NCBI GenBank assembly: GCA_903813345.2
Contig: CAIIXF020000011.1
Coordinates: 5,001 to 69,000, forward strand
DNA: 64,000 bases
Direction: 5' to 3'
Source of the DNA: Owenia fusiformis
Lineage: Eukaryota; Annelida; Polychaeta; Sabellida; Oweniidae
Shown piece by piece: positions 31,781 to 44,765 of this stretch. Both the position numbers and the translations under genes were made by a program. The notes under the pieces are model-generated. The model made no database searches. It was given only the letters and a program-made list of their open reading frames with translations, and was not told where the DNA came from. Positions within the stretch are counted from its first letter, which is position 1; every line of letters begins with the position of its first letter.

Positions 31781-33887
31781 AGGATTTCGTCAAACGGTTT
31801 TGTTAACATTTACACAAGACGGATGGTCTTAACTGCATTTGTATTAGTTAAAGTGTCTTTCTAAGACTTAGAAGGAGAAATGTGAGATTTCGAGCCATAT
31901 GTCTCAAGAAAATGCTCTTACCTTTCTAGTAGGATGAGTTCAGGTGCCAAAAACAGCTGATCAAAGGATATTTATCATTTTCTAATTGAAAATTTTTGTT
32001 GAGCCCTGCATTTTTAACACTGTTTTGACAGGAAGTCATACCCAAAATGAAAACTGAATAAAACAACATTTATCCTAAATGTAGATCAAAATACTTACTC
32101 AGACATGCAAAATGTTATTATTAGTAGTAATGCTGATCATTTTTAAGAAATTTAAGCATGTAAATAAGACTTTTTTCGTCCATGATTATATTGATAAAGA
32201 ATTTCTTCACTCAGGGAAGCTTTGGCAGTTTGGTGTAGTGGTTAGAGCATTGAGCTTAAACAGGGTTTTATTCCAAAAGATCTGGGTTCAAATCCCTCCG
32301 GTGGACTATGTTTTTATTTTTTATTTTTGTTTTTCTTCATTTTGATCCACAATATTTCTAAAATTAATTTTTATATATGGCACTTAAACCATATTTAGTA
32401 CTTCCAAGGGTTTTAATTTTTAGATGAAATCATAGAAAGTTACTTTAAATAAACAAAACTGTTCTTTGAGTATGCTAATCCATTACAATTCTATTCTACA
32501 AAGTGGCTAATATTGTCAATAATTTATATATTGGAATTCAATTAGTGGTAAATTCGAATTGCTCACTTTTAATGTTTCGGAATTGTCCCAGCAGCATGTC
32601 AGCGACTCTTTAAATGAGAATGGTAAAATTATATTTTGACAGTAAGAAAACTGATTCAAGACCAGGAGTTAGCTCCCGTAATTATTTGCAATATTTTGCC
32701 AGTGATAAATTATATGCATGAGCATTATGTGCATCAGTTGATACGCTAACCAATCAATATACAGGATATGATCACGTGAATAATCACGAGTTGTGCATGT
32801 CTACCATGTCTACCACGTGACCTTAATGGCAACTCTGAACTTTGGGAAATCTCCTCCTCTAGTGCTCTCCCTTATTATTTAATACATGGACTTCTTTTCA
32901 TTGATTTAAAATATACGATCAGCCGAAACCTGAGTCGAAATGGCTGTGTTCAAAAGACGGATGACGGAAAATTAACTGTATTTGAACAGTTATATAGGGA
33001 GGGGGTCATTGGCTTTAAAACTTAGCTTTCCTCGTCACATACTAGTATCATATTAATGCCCCGGGAGTTTCATTTGTGCAAGTTTTCTTGCAAGAAACCC
33101 AAATCGAAGATTTGAAAGTTTTCTTGCTCTATATTTCAGTTTGAGAATCCGGATGATAGAACAGTACCCGGATGAGGACTAATCATTTTCGGTTTGGTTT
33201 CATGATCTACCTTTAGATTGTATGGACTTAAATTTTGCGGCTGAGAAAACATGTTACCTAAGTTAATATTTATCTCAGAACAACTTATGGTACACTTCAT
33301 CGAAATAAGCAGAAAAATTGAATTAGTTTTATATTTTAGAACCATATCGTTCAGCATTTTAATGCAATATACTTTTTGCGACCATTTTAGTTTGGTGCTT
33401 TGTAAAACATTTAGTAAAATTACATTTAAAATGAGCATTTCTTATCTATTTTTGACTATTTCACAATGTAACTTAGTCCATCTATGAGCTGTAACCTCTG
33501 CTCACCCTTTCAGACTAATGAGTGTCAAATTCTGTTGAAAATGTATGAAACTTGGCGTAAACTTAATATTTTTTCATTTTTTTAGAAATAACTGATCTCT
33601 CAAATACTATCATCAAGATTTTACACTTTTAAGTCAGATATCTGTTCGTTCCTCATGTTTTTATGATTTCTCATCTACACCGACGTGACAAATCGTGAAG
33701 GTTACACATGTATTGTCATATAAGCCTACATTGTCATATAAATTTTACCTTGAATGAAGTGGCCAATGTTCAATTTCATATGTGGACACTTAGGTCATGT
33801 ATGTGTACTCCAGATGAATATTATTGTATGCGTTTGGGTACCCACCCTTGCTTCGACGGAGAATGTGGCCTTGACATCTACATAGCA
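31781..33887. other. Intergenic, one tRNA-like sequence
   Basis: AT-rich. Apart from the tRNA-like segment at 32226-32305, no gene or repeat is recognised. Confidence 0.4.
32226..32305 (+). ncRNA. tRNA-like sequence or SINE head, probably non-functional
   Basis: A-box-like TAGTGGTTAGAGC and B-box-like GGTTCAAATCC are at tRNA-like spacing, followed by a T-run (possible pol III terminator). The anticodon stem does not pair well, so a tRNA pseudogene or SINE remnant is more likely than a working tRNA. Confidence 0.45.
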
Positions 33888-34510
33888 TTTAAGGTCTCGG
33901 GGTAGTGATCATAAATTTACACCAAACAGGAAATGAAAAAAACATGTGGATTTTAGAATTCTTTGAACTAAGATAACATAGTTCTTCTTTACCATTCAAT
34001 CAGTTCAATCAAGCATGACCCTTACCATGCTGAAAGAGCTTTTTCAGGCCTCTGATATTGTGACTGAAAAAGGTTAAAAGTTAGTATTTCCGAAAGGTCA
34101 CTGAATATTTTGAATTTTTCAGAAAATGTGCCCAATATATTGCTTTAAATGATAGGAGCTTTTAAAATTAGAAAAATTGTCTGAAACAAAAATTGTGGTC
34201 ATAAAAAGGAAAAAATATAGTTTTTCATTTTTTCTCTATTTCTAGAAATGAATTCAAATTTTCAAAGCAAAAAATTCTGTTCAGTGACCTTTCCGAAACG
34301 CTAACTTTTAACTTTTTCAGTCACATTTTCAGAGGGCTGAAAAAGATATTTCAGCATGGTAAGGGTCACTTTTGACTATGGCCATTGTGATCCTGGCCAT
34401 GTAAATGATATAAGGGAGTAGTACAACCGACTGAAGATCGAAGCAGAACTCTTACTTCAAAAAATTCTAAAAGTGTTTTTTCTTCATTTTCTGTTTGGTG
34501 TAAAGGGCCA
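33888..34510. mobile_element. Foldback element with about 190-bp arms
   Basis: The left arm starts near AAGGTCTCGGGGTAG with ACACCAAACAG; the right arm ends CTGTTTGGTGT. Arms share TGACCCTTACCATGCTGAAA, GTGACTGAAAAAG and CGAAA-GGTCACTGAA in inverted order. The interior is AT-rich and non-coding. A half copy lies at 12293-12480. Confidence 0.75.
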
Positions 34511-37500
34511 CAAGTTGTTTGTAGAATGAATCTTTTCATGCATTTCGCTTGTGTTTTTCATCTAAAAACATCAATACACTCTAAAACATTTTATTGACTA
34601 TAAGATTGCACCATATAATCCTAAAAAATATTTCTCATTTTCAAGGATTATCTATGGATTAACACCCAGGTATTGTTATTTTTCAAACTTCAGAAGGCTG
34701 GGAATCATTATTACGATCGCTTTTGAATAATATTAATGCTGTTTTAAATAGGTTTCATGTATGCCAATAATTTCTCAAATTGTGTAAATGGTACCCCTTC
34801 CTTAATCCCAAGAATTTTCTCTTTGAGAAATTTCCCATAGTAATCCAATGGAATAGTTCCAAGCAGATTTTGAGATAACAGGAAAGTTAATCATTATTAC
34901 ACACCTCATTTGCTTGTGATATAAACCAAAACAACCCAATATTTGAGATGCTCCCTTAATGTGATAACATGTGGATAAGTAATTCTCACTAAATACCGTT
35001 TTTCAAATGCGATCGTTGAATCAGATCCATCTTCGAACGTGGATCGATTCAAATGAGTTAGTGTCTGAATGTTTTATTTGTACGGTGTAGTATTGTGCAT
35101 AAGGCTCTTTTCATTATAGCATCCGAATTACTATTCATCGATGATATTTTGTGTACTCGTTAATTAAAGTCTTAACACAGCATGAAAAGATTCCGTTTGA
35201 AATCGACCCGAAAAGCGTACCTCTTAATTGACTTACAGCACAACGTGAAGAATGAAAAACATCCGCCTTTTATAAAAATGAACATCCGGTGACTCCAAGT
35301 TGTTGTCAAAATGAAAATATGCGCAGGCAAGTAGCCGGTACACCTTCGGTAATTAAAAAAGCAACCGTACATGCGAAAACGTTTCTTTTCATATTTCGCA
35401 TTGTAACACATTGTACCCCAGACTGACAACGTTACACATCCGTCTTCTGTTATGATTGGAACTAACTAGTCACACCTAGAGCACACCATTGAGGAGCTTA
35501 TATTGTCTTCTACGGCCTATAAGACATTGGAGCATCATACAAAGAACTATTCATCATATCAAATTATTTTCAAGAGGTTTGTAAAACCGCACTAGCGGAT
35601 CAAGGGGGAACATGGGGCTCACCCTCCCCCCCCCCTCCCCTCAATTTTTCGGGTGGACTCCGTTTCTGCGATTTTCTGAAAAAACTTTTACGCGACTCGA
35701 TCTACCTTACCGATCGATCTATCTGTTAAACTAATGGTAATCGCTCTCTAATGGGGTAATTAACAACAAGTATGCAAAAGAGAGAAAGTGCCTATTATAG
35801 TAACTTACAGCCAAGAATGTGTTTGTATCTCAAAGAAATGTTTTTCCTCAAAGTCGTAAAAAGCTACAAACGTACGTGTAAAGTCTAAAAATATCGGCGT
35901 AAAATATGTTGTATGCCATAAAAGTTGGATCAAATGAGGAATGCAAAGATGCTATACTGCGATATTTTCACAGAGAGAAGGAAACCGACCCACAACTTCA
36001 AGCAAATAGCGCCTGTTTTCCATGTGATATAAACGGGGTAGACATTCAAGAGATATGTCTGAGCAACTTTTAAAAGGAATGGTTTATAGTATAATGTAAG
36101 ATAGCGAGTAGCCTCTTAGAAATTGTTTCACTTGACTCAAATTTATTAAGGAATCAATATATAAATGTAAAGCTTTAACAATTTAGCTTTTTGGAATATG
36201 GCTCAAAGATGGCGCTGGTTTATCGCTGTGTATTATTTCCCTCGAGACATTTTTTACTTATCTATATATTGAACAATACCTGATAGTTATTATAGATAAG
36301 AAAAACAAATACACTTTTCAAATGTCACGCTTGTTTTGAGCCTTTGTATTATATTTACATCAGCTTTGTTGTATTTTAACAGTCTCTGACCTTCCACGTT
36401 TTTGTCATAACACGGAGTCACAGGTGGGGGTCCGAATGACCCCCTGCGTTTTTTTATTTCATGTCTGATTTCAATAATGTTGGTATTGTTGTAAACTTTA
36501 TTCAATGGACTCTTCACAACATTATTGGAAGTAGGTCAACAAAGGTCTATTCGAAGTCAACATGACATACATGGACAATAAGCTGTACCATGTACCATGT
36601 TGTACATTGTAATTGACATTTTGTGGTAACATATTAATTCAAAAATGATTTGTTTTGGTGCTCAAAATGTAAAGCCTCCTAAAATCATAATCTGTTATCT
36701 TATAAAACTAAAATCAAGGTAAACGCTTTTCTATGACTTAACGTATGCACTTTCAAAGATAGGAGGTATCGAAGAATCAATAATTTTAAGTTCAACTTTT
36801 TTGTCTTTAGTATTCACATTTAAAGATGTACAACAAATGCCAATAAGTTATTTGGTAAGATATAGATAAATGTTTCACTTGGTTTGATTTCAATTTGATT
36901 TCGGTCCATGATTTTGCCTAGCAACCATCTAGCTATCAATCGCATAAACATCAAATTAATAAAATTAATGTGAGCATAGGGAAAATTCTAATCTTAAAAT
37001 CTAATATTTGGAAAAGGGTATCACCATAATTCCGTTAGCATAATGTGTTGAACCATTCCAGAATATGCAAAACTTCAAAGTTATTTCGCGAATACTTGGC
37101 GATTAACTGTTTTTACTTTTGATAAGTCACCTTATTTTTACGCTAAAAGTGTCTTATAGTTGTCGCTCAAGCTAAAAAATAACGGACACACAGCAAAAAA
37201 GTAATGTTGAAAAACTGAAATTGCTATGATGTTTCAAGCGAACCTCTTCAGGCGAAAAACATGAATTTATCTTTTCTAAGTTTACCAATAATGTGTTAGT
37301 ACATAATGATTGTTATTTGATTATTCCGCAGAGCGTAACAGCTTGTATCATCAGCAAACACCGCACAATTCAAAACATTTAACTAATTATTTCATCGTAA
37401 ATGTAAACAATGAACAATGTCGACTTAAGTATTGATTCCTTTCGTCGTTCATATCTAATAAAAATTATCTAAGTATCTTAGTACTCATATTGAATAATTC

Positions 37501-37640
37501 TGAACTCCCTGTATTGTAAAGCTAATAGTCCTTTGGCATATTCACGAGCTATTCAAAATTGAGATTGCTTCAAGATTGATTTAACTTTAACAGTTTTTAA
37601 TCAATGAATAATTAAATTATAACTGTTACGCGGTAAACAC
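34511..37640. other. Intergenic, nothing recognised
   Basis: Holds a C-rich tract at about 35620-35640 and otherwise AT-rich DNA. Short frames at 35172-35429 and 36290-36517 show no domain. Confidence 0.4.
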
Positions 37641-37644
37641 GATA

Positions 37645-38150
37645 CAAAAATATGCCATATTCCGCAACGAATATGGCATATTTACTTGCGGTTTATGACA
37701 GCTTCACCTGCGGTATATGGCATACACACTAACCAATGAGAACGTGAAACGAAAGTACGCAATTGTCAATTGCATCGATTGAACGAACAAGTAAAACTTT
37801 ATAAATTATTATAATGACTACTGAAAGAAGTATCACTTACAATATCGGTAATCCAGCGTAGTTTTACATTTAGGGTCGATTCTAGCAACCGATCAAACCA
37901 AGTCTTTCTGTATCACGTTTTCACCTGCGGAATATGTCATATTCACCTGCTGTATATGGCATATTCCGCAAGAGAGTATGACATATTCTGCAGGTGAGTA
38001 TCGGGTATTCACTGAAATCAATGTATCGCACATTCACTGCGGAATATCGCATACTCACCTGCAGAATATGCCATATACCGCAGGTGAGTATGGCATATTC
38101 ACCCGTATCACAAATACCATGCGACCATGAATGTATGCCATATTCCGCGT
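37645..38150. repeat. Cluster of a palindrome-forming 20-bp motif
   Basis: Variants of CACCTGCGGAATATGCCAT and its complement occur about ten times in both orientations, at about 37650, 37710, 37920-38010 and 38040-38145. The densest part, 37920-38005, folds into a hairpin with about 40-bp arms. Unlike the neighbouring arrays, the spacing is irregular. Confidence 0.7.
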
Positions 38151-38473
38151 AAGAATAACAATAAATAAATTATAAAAGTACGCTGACTCTGCCATAATCG
38201 CTAAAACGTACCTGTCTTTAGTTCAGTGTATACAATGAACCCTATATTTGAGTATTCATAGTTTCCCATGTGTGATAAAATTGTTTTTTCTAAAGTCGCT
38301 CTTTATGGCTAAATTGAGAGCTCTTGTTTTATTTAAAGCTCACATAAAATATCAAACCCTGCCATTGTTTGAATCTTAATGTTCCTAAATTTCGGAAAAT
38401 GACAACTGATTTTTAATGGCTTAACACAAACAGGCTGATATGATCTGAAAGAAATTTCTAGTTATCACACTTA

Positions 38474-41400
38474 TGAAGGGGGTGTATTTGTTCTATGAAG
38501 GGGGTGTATTTGTACCATGAAGGGGGGGGTGTATTTGTACCATGAAGGGAGGGTATTTGTACCATGAAGGGAGTGTATTTGTACCATGAATGGGGGTGTA
38601 TTTGAACCATGAAGGGGATGTATTTGTATCATGAAGGGAGTGTATTTGTACCATGGAGGGGTGTATTTGTACCATGAATGGGGTTTATTTGTACCATAAA
38701 GGAAGTATATTTGTACCAAGAAGGGCGTGTATTTGTACCATGAAGGGAGTGTATTTGTACCATGAAGGGGGGTATATTTGAACCATGAAGGGAGTGTATT
38801 TGTACCATGAATGGAGTGTATTTGTACCATGAAGGGGGAGTATTTGTACCATAAAGGAAGTATATTTGTACAAAGAAGGGCGTGTATTTGTACCATGAAG
38901 GGAGTATGTTTGTACAATGAAGGGGGCGTATTTGTACCATGAAGGCAGTGTATTTGTACCATGAAGGGAGTGTATTTCTACCATGAAGGGAGTGTATTTG
39001 TACAATGAAGGGAGTGTATTTCTACCATGAAGGGAGTGTATTTGTACAATGAAGGGAGTGTTTTTGTACCATGAAGGGAGTGTATTTGTACCATGAAGGA
39101 GGGTGTATTTGAACCATGAAGGGAGTGTATTTGTACCATGAAGGGAGTGTATTTGTACCATGAAGGGAGTGTATTTGTACCATGAAGGGAGTGTATTCGT
39201 ACCATGAAGGGAGTGTATTCGTACCATGAAGGGAGTGTATTTGTACCATGAAGGGAGTGTATTTGTACCAAGAAGGGGGTGTATTTCTACCATGAAGGGA
39301 GTGTATTTGTACCATGAAGGGGGGTGTATTTGAACCATGGAGGGAGTGTATTTGTACCATGAATGGGATGTTTTTGTAACATGAGGGGGAGTATTTGTAC
39401 CATGAAGGGAGTGTATTTGTACCATGAAGGGGGGTATATTTGTACCATTAGGGGGAGTATTTGTACCATGAAGGGAGTGTATTTGTACCATGGATGGGGG
39501 TGTGTTTGAACCATGAAGGGGGGTGTATTTGTACAATGAAGGGGGTGTATTTGTACCAAGAAGGTGGTGTTTTTGTACCATGAAGGGAGTGTATTTGTAC
39601 CATGAAGGAGGGTGTATTTGAACCATGAAGGGAGTGTATTTGTACCATGAATGGGGTGTATTTGTACCATGAAGGGAGTGAATTAATACCATGAATGGGG
39701 TTTATTTGTACCATGAGGGGGAGTATTTGTACCATGAAGGGAGTGTATTTGTACCATGAAGGGGGTGTATTTGTACCATTAGGGGGAGTATTTGTACCAT
39801 GAAGGGAGTGTATTTGTACCATGAAGGGGGGTGTATTTGAACCATGAAGGGAGTGTATTTGTACTATGAATGGGGTGTGTTTGTACCATAAAGGAAGTAT
39901 ATTTGTACCAAGAAGGGCGTGTATTTTACCATGAGGGGGGGTGTATTTGTACCATGTAGGAAGTGTGTTTATACCATGAAGGGAGTGTGTTTGTACAATG
40001 AAGGGGATGTATTTATAGCATGAATGGGGGTGTATTTGTACCATTAAGTGAGGTGTATTTGTGCCATGAAGGAAGTGTATTTGTACCATGAAGGGAGTGT
40101 ATTTGTACCATGAAGGGGATGTATTTGTACCATGAAGGGGGTGAATTTGTACCATTAAGTGAGGTGTATTTGTGCCATGAAGGAAGTGTATTTGTACCAT
40201 GAAGGGAGTGTATTTGTACCATGAAGGGGATGTATTTGTACCATGAAGGGGGTGAATTTGTACCATTAGGGGAGGTATATTTGCATTATAAACGGAGTGT
40301 ATTTTACCATGAGGGGGGGGTGTATTTGTACCATGTAGGAAGTGTGTTTATACCATGAAGGGAGTGTGTTTGTACAATGAAGGGGATGTATTTATAGCAT
40401 GAATGGGGTTTATTTGTACAAGGAAGGGGATGTATTTGTACCATGAAGGGAGTGTATTTGTACCATGAAGGGAGTGTATTTGTACCATGAAGGGGATGTA
40501 TTTATACCATGAAAGGGGTTTATTTGTACCATGAAGGGGGTGTATTTGTGCCATGAAGGGGGTGTATTTGTACCATGAAGGGAGTGTATTTTTACCATGA
40601 AGGGGATGTATTTGTACAATGAAGGGAGTGTATTCGTACCATGAAGGGGATGTATTTGTACAAGGAAGGTGGTGTATTTGTGCCATGAAGGGAGTGTATT
40701 TGTACCATGAAGGGAGTGTATTTTTACCATGAAGGGGATGTATTTTAACCATGAAGGGGATGTATTTGAACAATGAAGGGGGTGTATTTGTGCCATGAAG
40801 GGAGTGTATTTGTACCATGAAGGGAGTGTATTTTTACCATGAAGGGGATGTATTTGTACCATGAAGGGAGTGTATTTGTACCATGAAGGGGATGTATTTG
40901 TACAAGGAAGGGGATGTATTTGTACCATGAAGGGAGTGTATTTGTACCATGAAGGGAGTGTATTTTTACCATGAAGGGGATGTATTTGTACAATGAAGGG
41001 GGTGTATTTGTACCATGAAGGGAGTGTATTTTAACCATGAAGGGGATGTATTTGTACAATGAAGGGGGTGTATTTGTGCCATGAAGGGAGTGTACTTGTA
41101 CCATGAAGGGAATGTATTTGTACCATGAAGGGAGTGTATTTTTACCATGAAGGGGATGTATTTGTACAATGAAGGGGGTGTATTTGTACCATGAAGGGAG
41201 TGTATTTTTACCATGAATGGGATGTATTTGTACAATGAAGGGAGTGTATTTGTACCATGAAGAGGATGTATTTGTACAATGAAGGGAGTGTATTTGTACC
41301 ATGAAGGGAGTGTATTTGTACCATGAAGGGGGTGTATTTATACCATGAAAGGGGTTTATTTGTACAAGGAAGGGGATGCATTTGTACCATGGAGGGAGTG

Positions 41401-42178
41401 TATTTGTACCATGAAGGGAGTGTATTTGTACCATGAAGGGGGTGTATTTGTACAATGAAGGGAGTGTATTTGTACCATGAAGGGAGTGTATTCGTACCAT
41501 GAAAGGAGTGTATTTGTACAATGAAGGGAGTGTATTTGTACCATTAGGGGGAGTATTTGTAACATGAAGGGGATGTATTTGTACAATGAAGGGAGTGTAT
41601 TTGTACCATTAGGGGGAGTATTTGTAACATGAAGGGAGTGTATTTTTACAATGAAGGGGGTGTATTTGTGCAATGAAGGGAGTGTATTTGTACCATGAAG
41701 GGAGTGTATTTTTACCATGAAGGGGATGTATTTGTACAATGAATGGAGTGTATTTGTACCATGAAGGGAGTGTATTTGTACCATGAAGGGGATGTATTGA
41801 TACCATGAATGGGGTTTATTTGTACAAGGAAGGGGATGTATTTGTACCATGAAGGGAGTGTATTTGTACCATGAAGGGAGTGTATTTGTACCATGAAGGG
41901 GATGTATTTGTACAATGAAGGGAGTGTATTTGTACCATGAAGGGGATGTATTTGTACAATGAAGGGGATGTATTTGTAACATGAAGCGAGTGTATTTTTA
42001 CCTTGTAGGGAGTGTATTTGTACCATGAAGGGAGTGTATTTGTACCATGAAGGGAGTGTATTTGTACCATGAAGGGGGTGTATTTGTACAATGAAGGGAG
42101 TGTATTTGTACCATGAAGGGGATGTATTTGTACCATTAGGGGGAGTATTTGTAACATGAAGGGGGTGTATTTGTACCC
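38474..42178 (+). repeat. 22-bp minisatellite, roughly 165-170 copies
   Basis: Unit TGTATTTGTACCATGAAGGG plus GA or a G variant. Blocks are secondarily duplicated, e.g. the 110-bp block at about 40038 repeated at 40148, and the stretch near 39920 repeated near 40299. Overlapping minus-strand frames of up to 335 codons arise because three units make 66 bp without a stop. Confidence 0.95.
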
Positions 42179-42479
42179 ATCGAGCAAATTAATTTTTTAC
42201 TGCTTAATAAATGGTGAATGACAGCCAAATTAAATTTTACAAGTATGACAATTGCACGGTGACTTGATATTTCAAGGTAACGTCGTTTCCAAAGGGGATG
42301 TGGTTATTGAAGCAACTATGTAAAGATAAAACCGCAACGAAATATTTGTAGATTTCTTTAAGAACTAAAAAAATACATCACATATCGAATTTTCCGAAAC
42401 ACAAAAAAAACATGTTTTAATTGTAATGCCTGCAGGTCCGATTCCCCTGGTAGCATTAACATTGGTCTCGTATATGTCA

Positions 42480-42647
42480 CACAATTAATATTTAAAACGC
42501 AACTATTATTCGAACTTATGATCGGACATTAGTATGATACGCTCACCTATGCTACTAGTAACTATTACTTTATTACCGTGAAGTACACATCATACTTATG
42601 TCCGATCATAAGTTCGAACTATAGTTGTGTTTTAAATAGTAATTGTA
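42480..42647. mobile_element. Hairpin element with about 60-bp arms
   Basis: The left arm contains TTCGAACTTATGATCGGACA; the right arm returns TGTCCGATCATAAGTTCGAA. ACAATTA-TATTTAAAAC at the outer ends also pairs. The loop is about 50 bp. Confidence 0.75.
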
Positions 42648-43985
42648 TGGTATACACTAGTAGTCCATGGTATGAACTCTCTAGGACGTCTAATAAAGGA
42701 GCTGGTAGCACACTATATTTGACCTAACATTAACATACCTACATATGCTTCCTAGTAATTTTTGTTATAATTTTTTAATATACTTCCGGCTTTTAGGCTG
42801 AATTATGCCTGCCATTAACAGAAGTCAAAAAATTACCAAAAATCAAAATCCCAATTTTTCACAAGTTGGAGTACACAATGCAACAGAAATTAATACAAAA
42901 TGATTGAAATATATGATTCAGGTTTCTCAGCTATAAGTTTGAGGTTATTTTTCTTATCAATACCAAAACATTATGTAATCGGTGTATCAACGTTTTGTAT
43001 TGTTTCTCGGGTATCAATCAGAGGGGGAGAAACACCAGGGTTCAAAGATGACATACGCTTATAATGTAAATCTGTATTGAGATGACACGGTCGCTGATTG
43101 GTCAAAAGTCGACAAACAAATGACGTCATCAATGGCGGTTTCAAAATTTTCGAAATACGCTTCGAATAATATTATGTTCATTTCTGGCATGTTAACCAAT
43201 ATCATAGCTTCTCATTTCACATCAAGATAAAGAAAGGTGTACGGAATATGCCTATATCAATTATAACATCCCATCGAAGTGTAGTATTTGATAACTAGCC
43301 GATGAAAATTCGAACGGACGAAGGTGGTAAGCAAGAGAGGTAATTATGTCTGTCATCTTGAAACTCTGGGGCTTTCCCTCCTCTTGGTATCAATCAGATA
43401 TATGCTACAAATGAATCATTTTTATATTAGAATGACAAATGCTTAAATTATGCTAGTTTTTCACAAAATGGGTCTCAATACGTTTTGAGCGTTTATTCAG
43501 CGGTGAACATATCAATAAAGGAGGGTCTATTGCTCTTCCTTGACTAATTGGGACTACAGCTAAAATTCTATTTCTCGTAGTAAGATGTAGCTCAGTTACT
43601 TATAAAACAACCATCAAGACTTGGTCGAATTCATGAATAAGGTCAAAGAAGAAACAACCATCTTATATGCGATGTATATTTTTAGTTTTTCCAAGAAATC
43701 TACAAATATTTCGTTCCGGTTTTATCTTTACATCGTAATTTCAATCACCGCCATCACTATTCAAACGAGTTACCTTAAAATATCAAAACGTCTGCTATTC
43801 TCATACTTATACTGTAGAACTCAATGTGACTGTCATTTACCATTTATAAAGCAGTAAAAATTAATTTGCTTCATGGGTGGCAAAATGTTTCTAATTTCCC
43901 GGTGAATGTCGAGTCTCGCATCATAAGAATGTAATTTTCGGCGATCTGTCTGCATGGGGTGTACTTCCATCTTGTTCCAAGTCAT
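42648..43985. other. Intergenic, nothing recognised
   Basis: AT-rich; a 78-codon frame at 43621-43857 has no domain. Confidence 0.4.
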
Positions 43986-43989
43986 CACT

Positions 43990-44143
43990 TGGTCTAATTG
44001 CAGAACGGCTCGGCCAAAATACTTTTTCGAGCAGTCTCGGTGTTCTGGTTCGCAATGCCATCAGCGTTCATGAAGTTCGTAAAAAGATCGAATTAAGTTC
44101 AAATTACGTCCAATCCATTCGCATATAGTTTTAGCCCGTTCAG
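43990..44143 (-). repeat. Fragment of the TATCACACC palindrome family
   Basis: Carries GTTCATGAAGTTCGTAAA, TACGTCCAATCC-TTCGCA and TTTTAGCCCGTT in the order found in the inverted A module (59166-59540). Confidence 0.6.
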
Positions 44144-44144
44144 C

Positions 44145-44276
44145 ATTGAATGTCCTCTGGGATTACACAATAGCATGAGACTATTGAATGTCCTCTGGGA
44201 TTACATAATAGCATTTGCCTATTGAATGTCCTCTGGGATTACACAATAACATGAGACTATTGAATGTCCTCTAGGT
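44145..44276 (+). repeat. 38-bp tandem repeat, about 3.5 copies
   Basis: ATTGAATGTCCTCTGGGATT recurs at 44145, 44183, 44221 and 44259. It lies between two fragments of the palindrome family. Confidence 0.9.
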
Positions 44277-44384
44277 AGGTTTGGCATTTTCAGGTTTCAT
44301 CTTACCTAATCTCACTTTGCATTTGCTTTTTGAAAAGTTACGAGAGTATTAACAAGAGAGTGTCATTTTCTATTACCTACTGTC

Positions 44385-44765
44385 ACACAAACTAGTTCTC
44401 ACTGAGTTCTCGAAAACGGGCTTAAATTGTGTACGAACCTGATTGGACGCACTTAAAACCTTTCGAGATATATTTAAAAGCTTCATGGACGTACTCGAAC
44501 GGGCAATTCGTCCGAAACTTAGAGTATGCTCAAATTTTTCTGATGGTCGTCACGTTCTGCAATTAGAACGAGTGATTTATTAGTTTAAACCTCGTTCTCA
44601 ATACGTCCCTAGTTGGATTGAAGTATGACAGTTTCGTTCTTAGTACGTCCAGCTCGCCTTAAGTACGTTGTCACTCGTTCTGATTGAGCACGCTAGTAGG
44701 TTTTGGATGACCTACTTGTTCGTGTACGTTCATGAAGTTTGTAAATTGCCCCCAAACGTTCGTGA
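44385..44765. mobile_element. Shorter foldback copy of the TATCACACC palindrome family
   Basis: Starts CTGTCACACAAACTAGTTCTC and follows module A (TTCTCGAAAACGGGCTTAAA, TACTCGAACGGGC, GGTCGTCACGTTCTGCAATT) to 44580. It then returns in inverted order (CAATACGTCCCTAGTTGGAT, GTACGTCCAGCTCG, GTTCATGAAGTTTGTAAA). The central B modules are missing. Confidence 0.7.

Noticed and set aside
38471-42187. Many overlapping minus-strand frames up to 335 codons
   Set aside because: All are translations of the 22-bp array in different registers.
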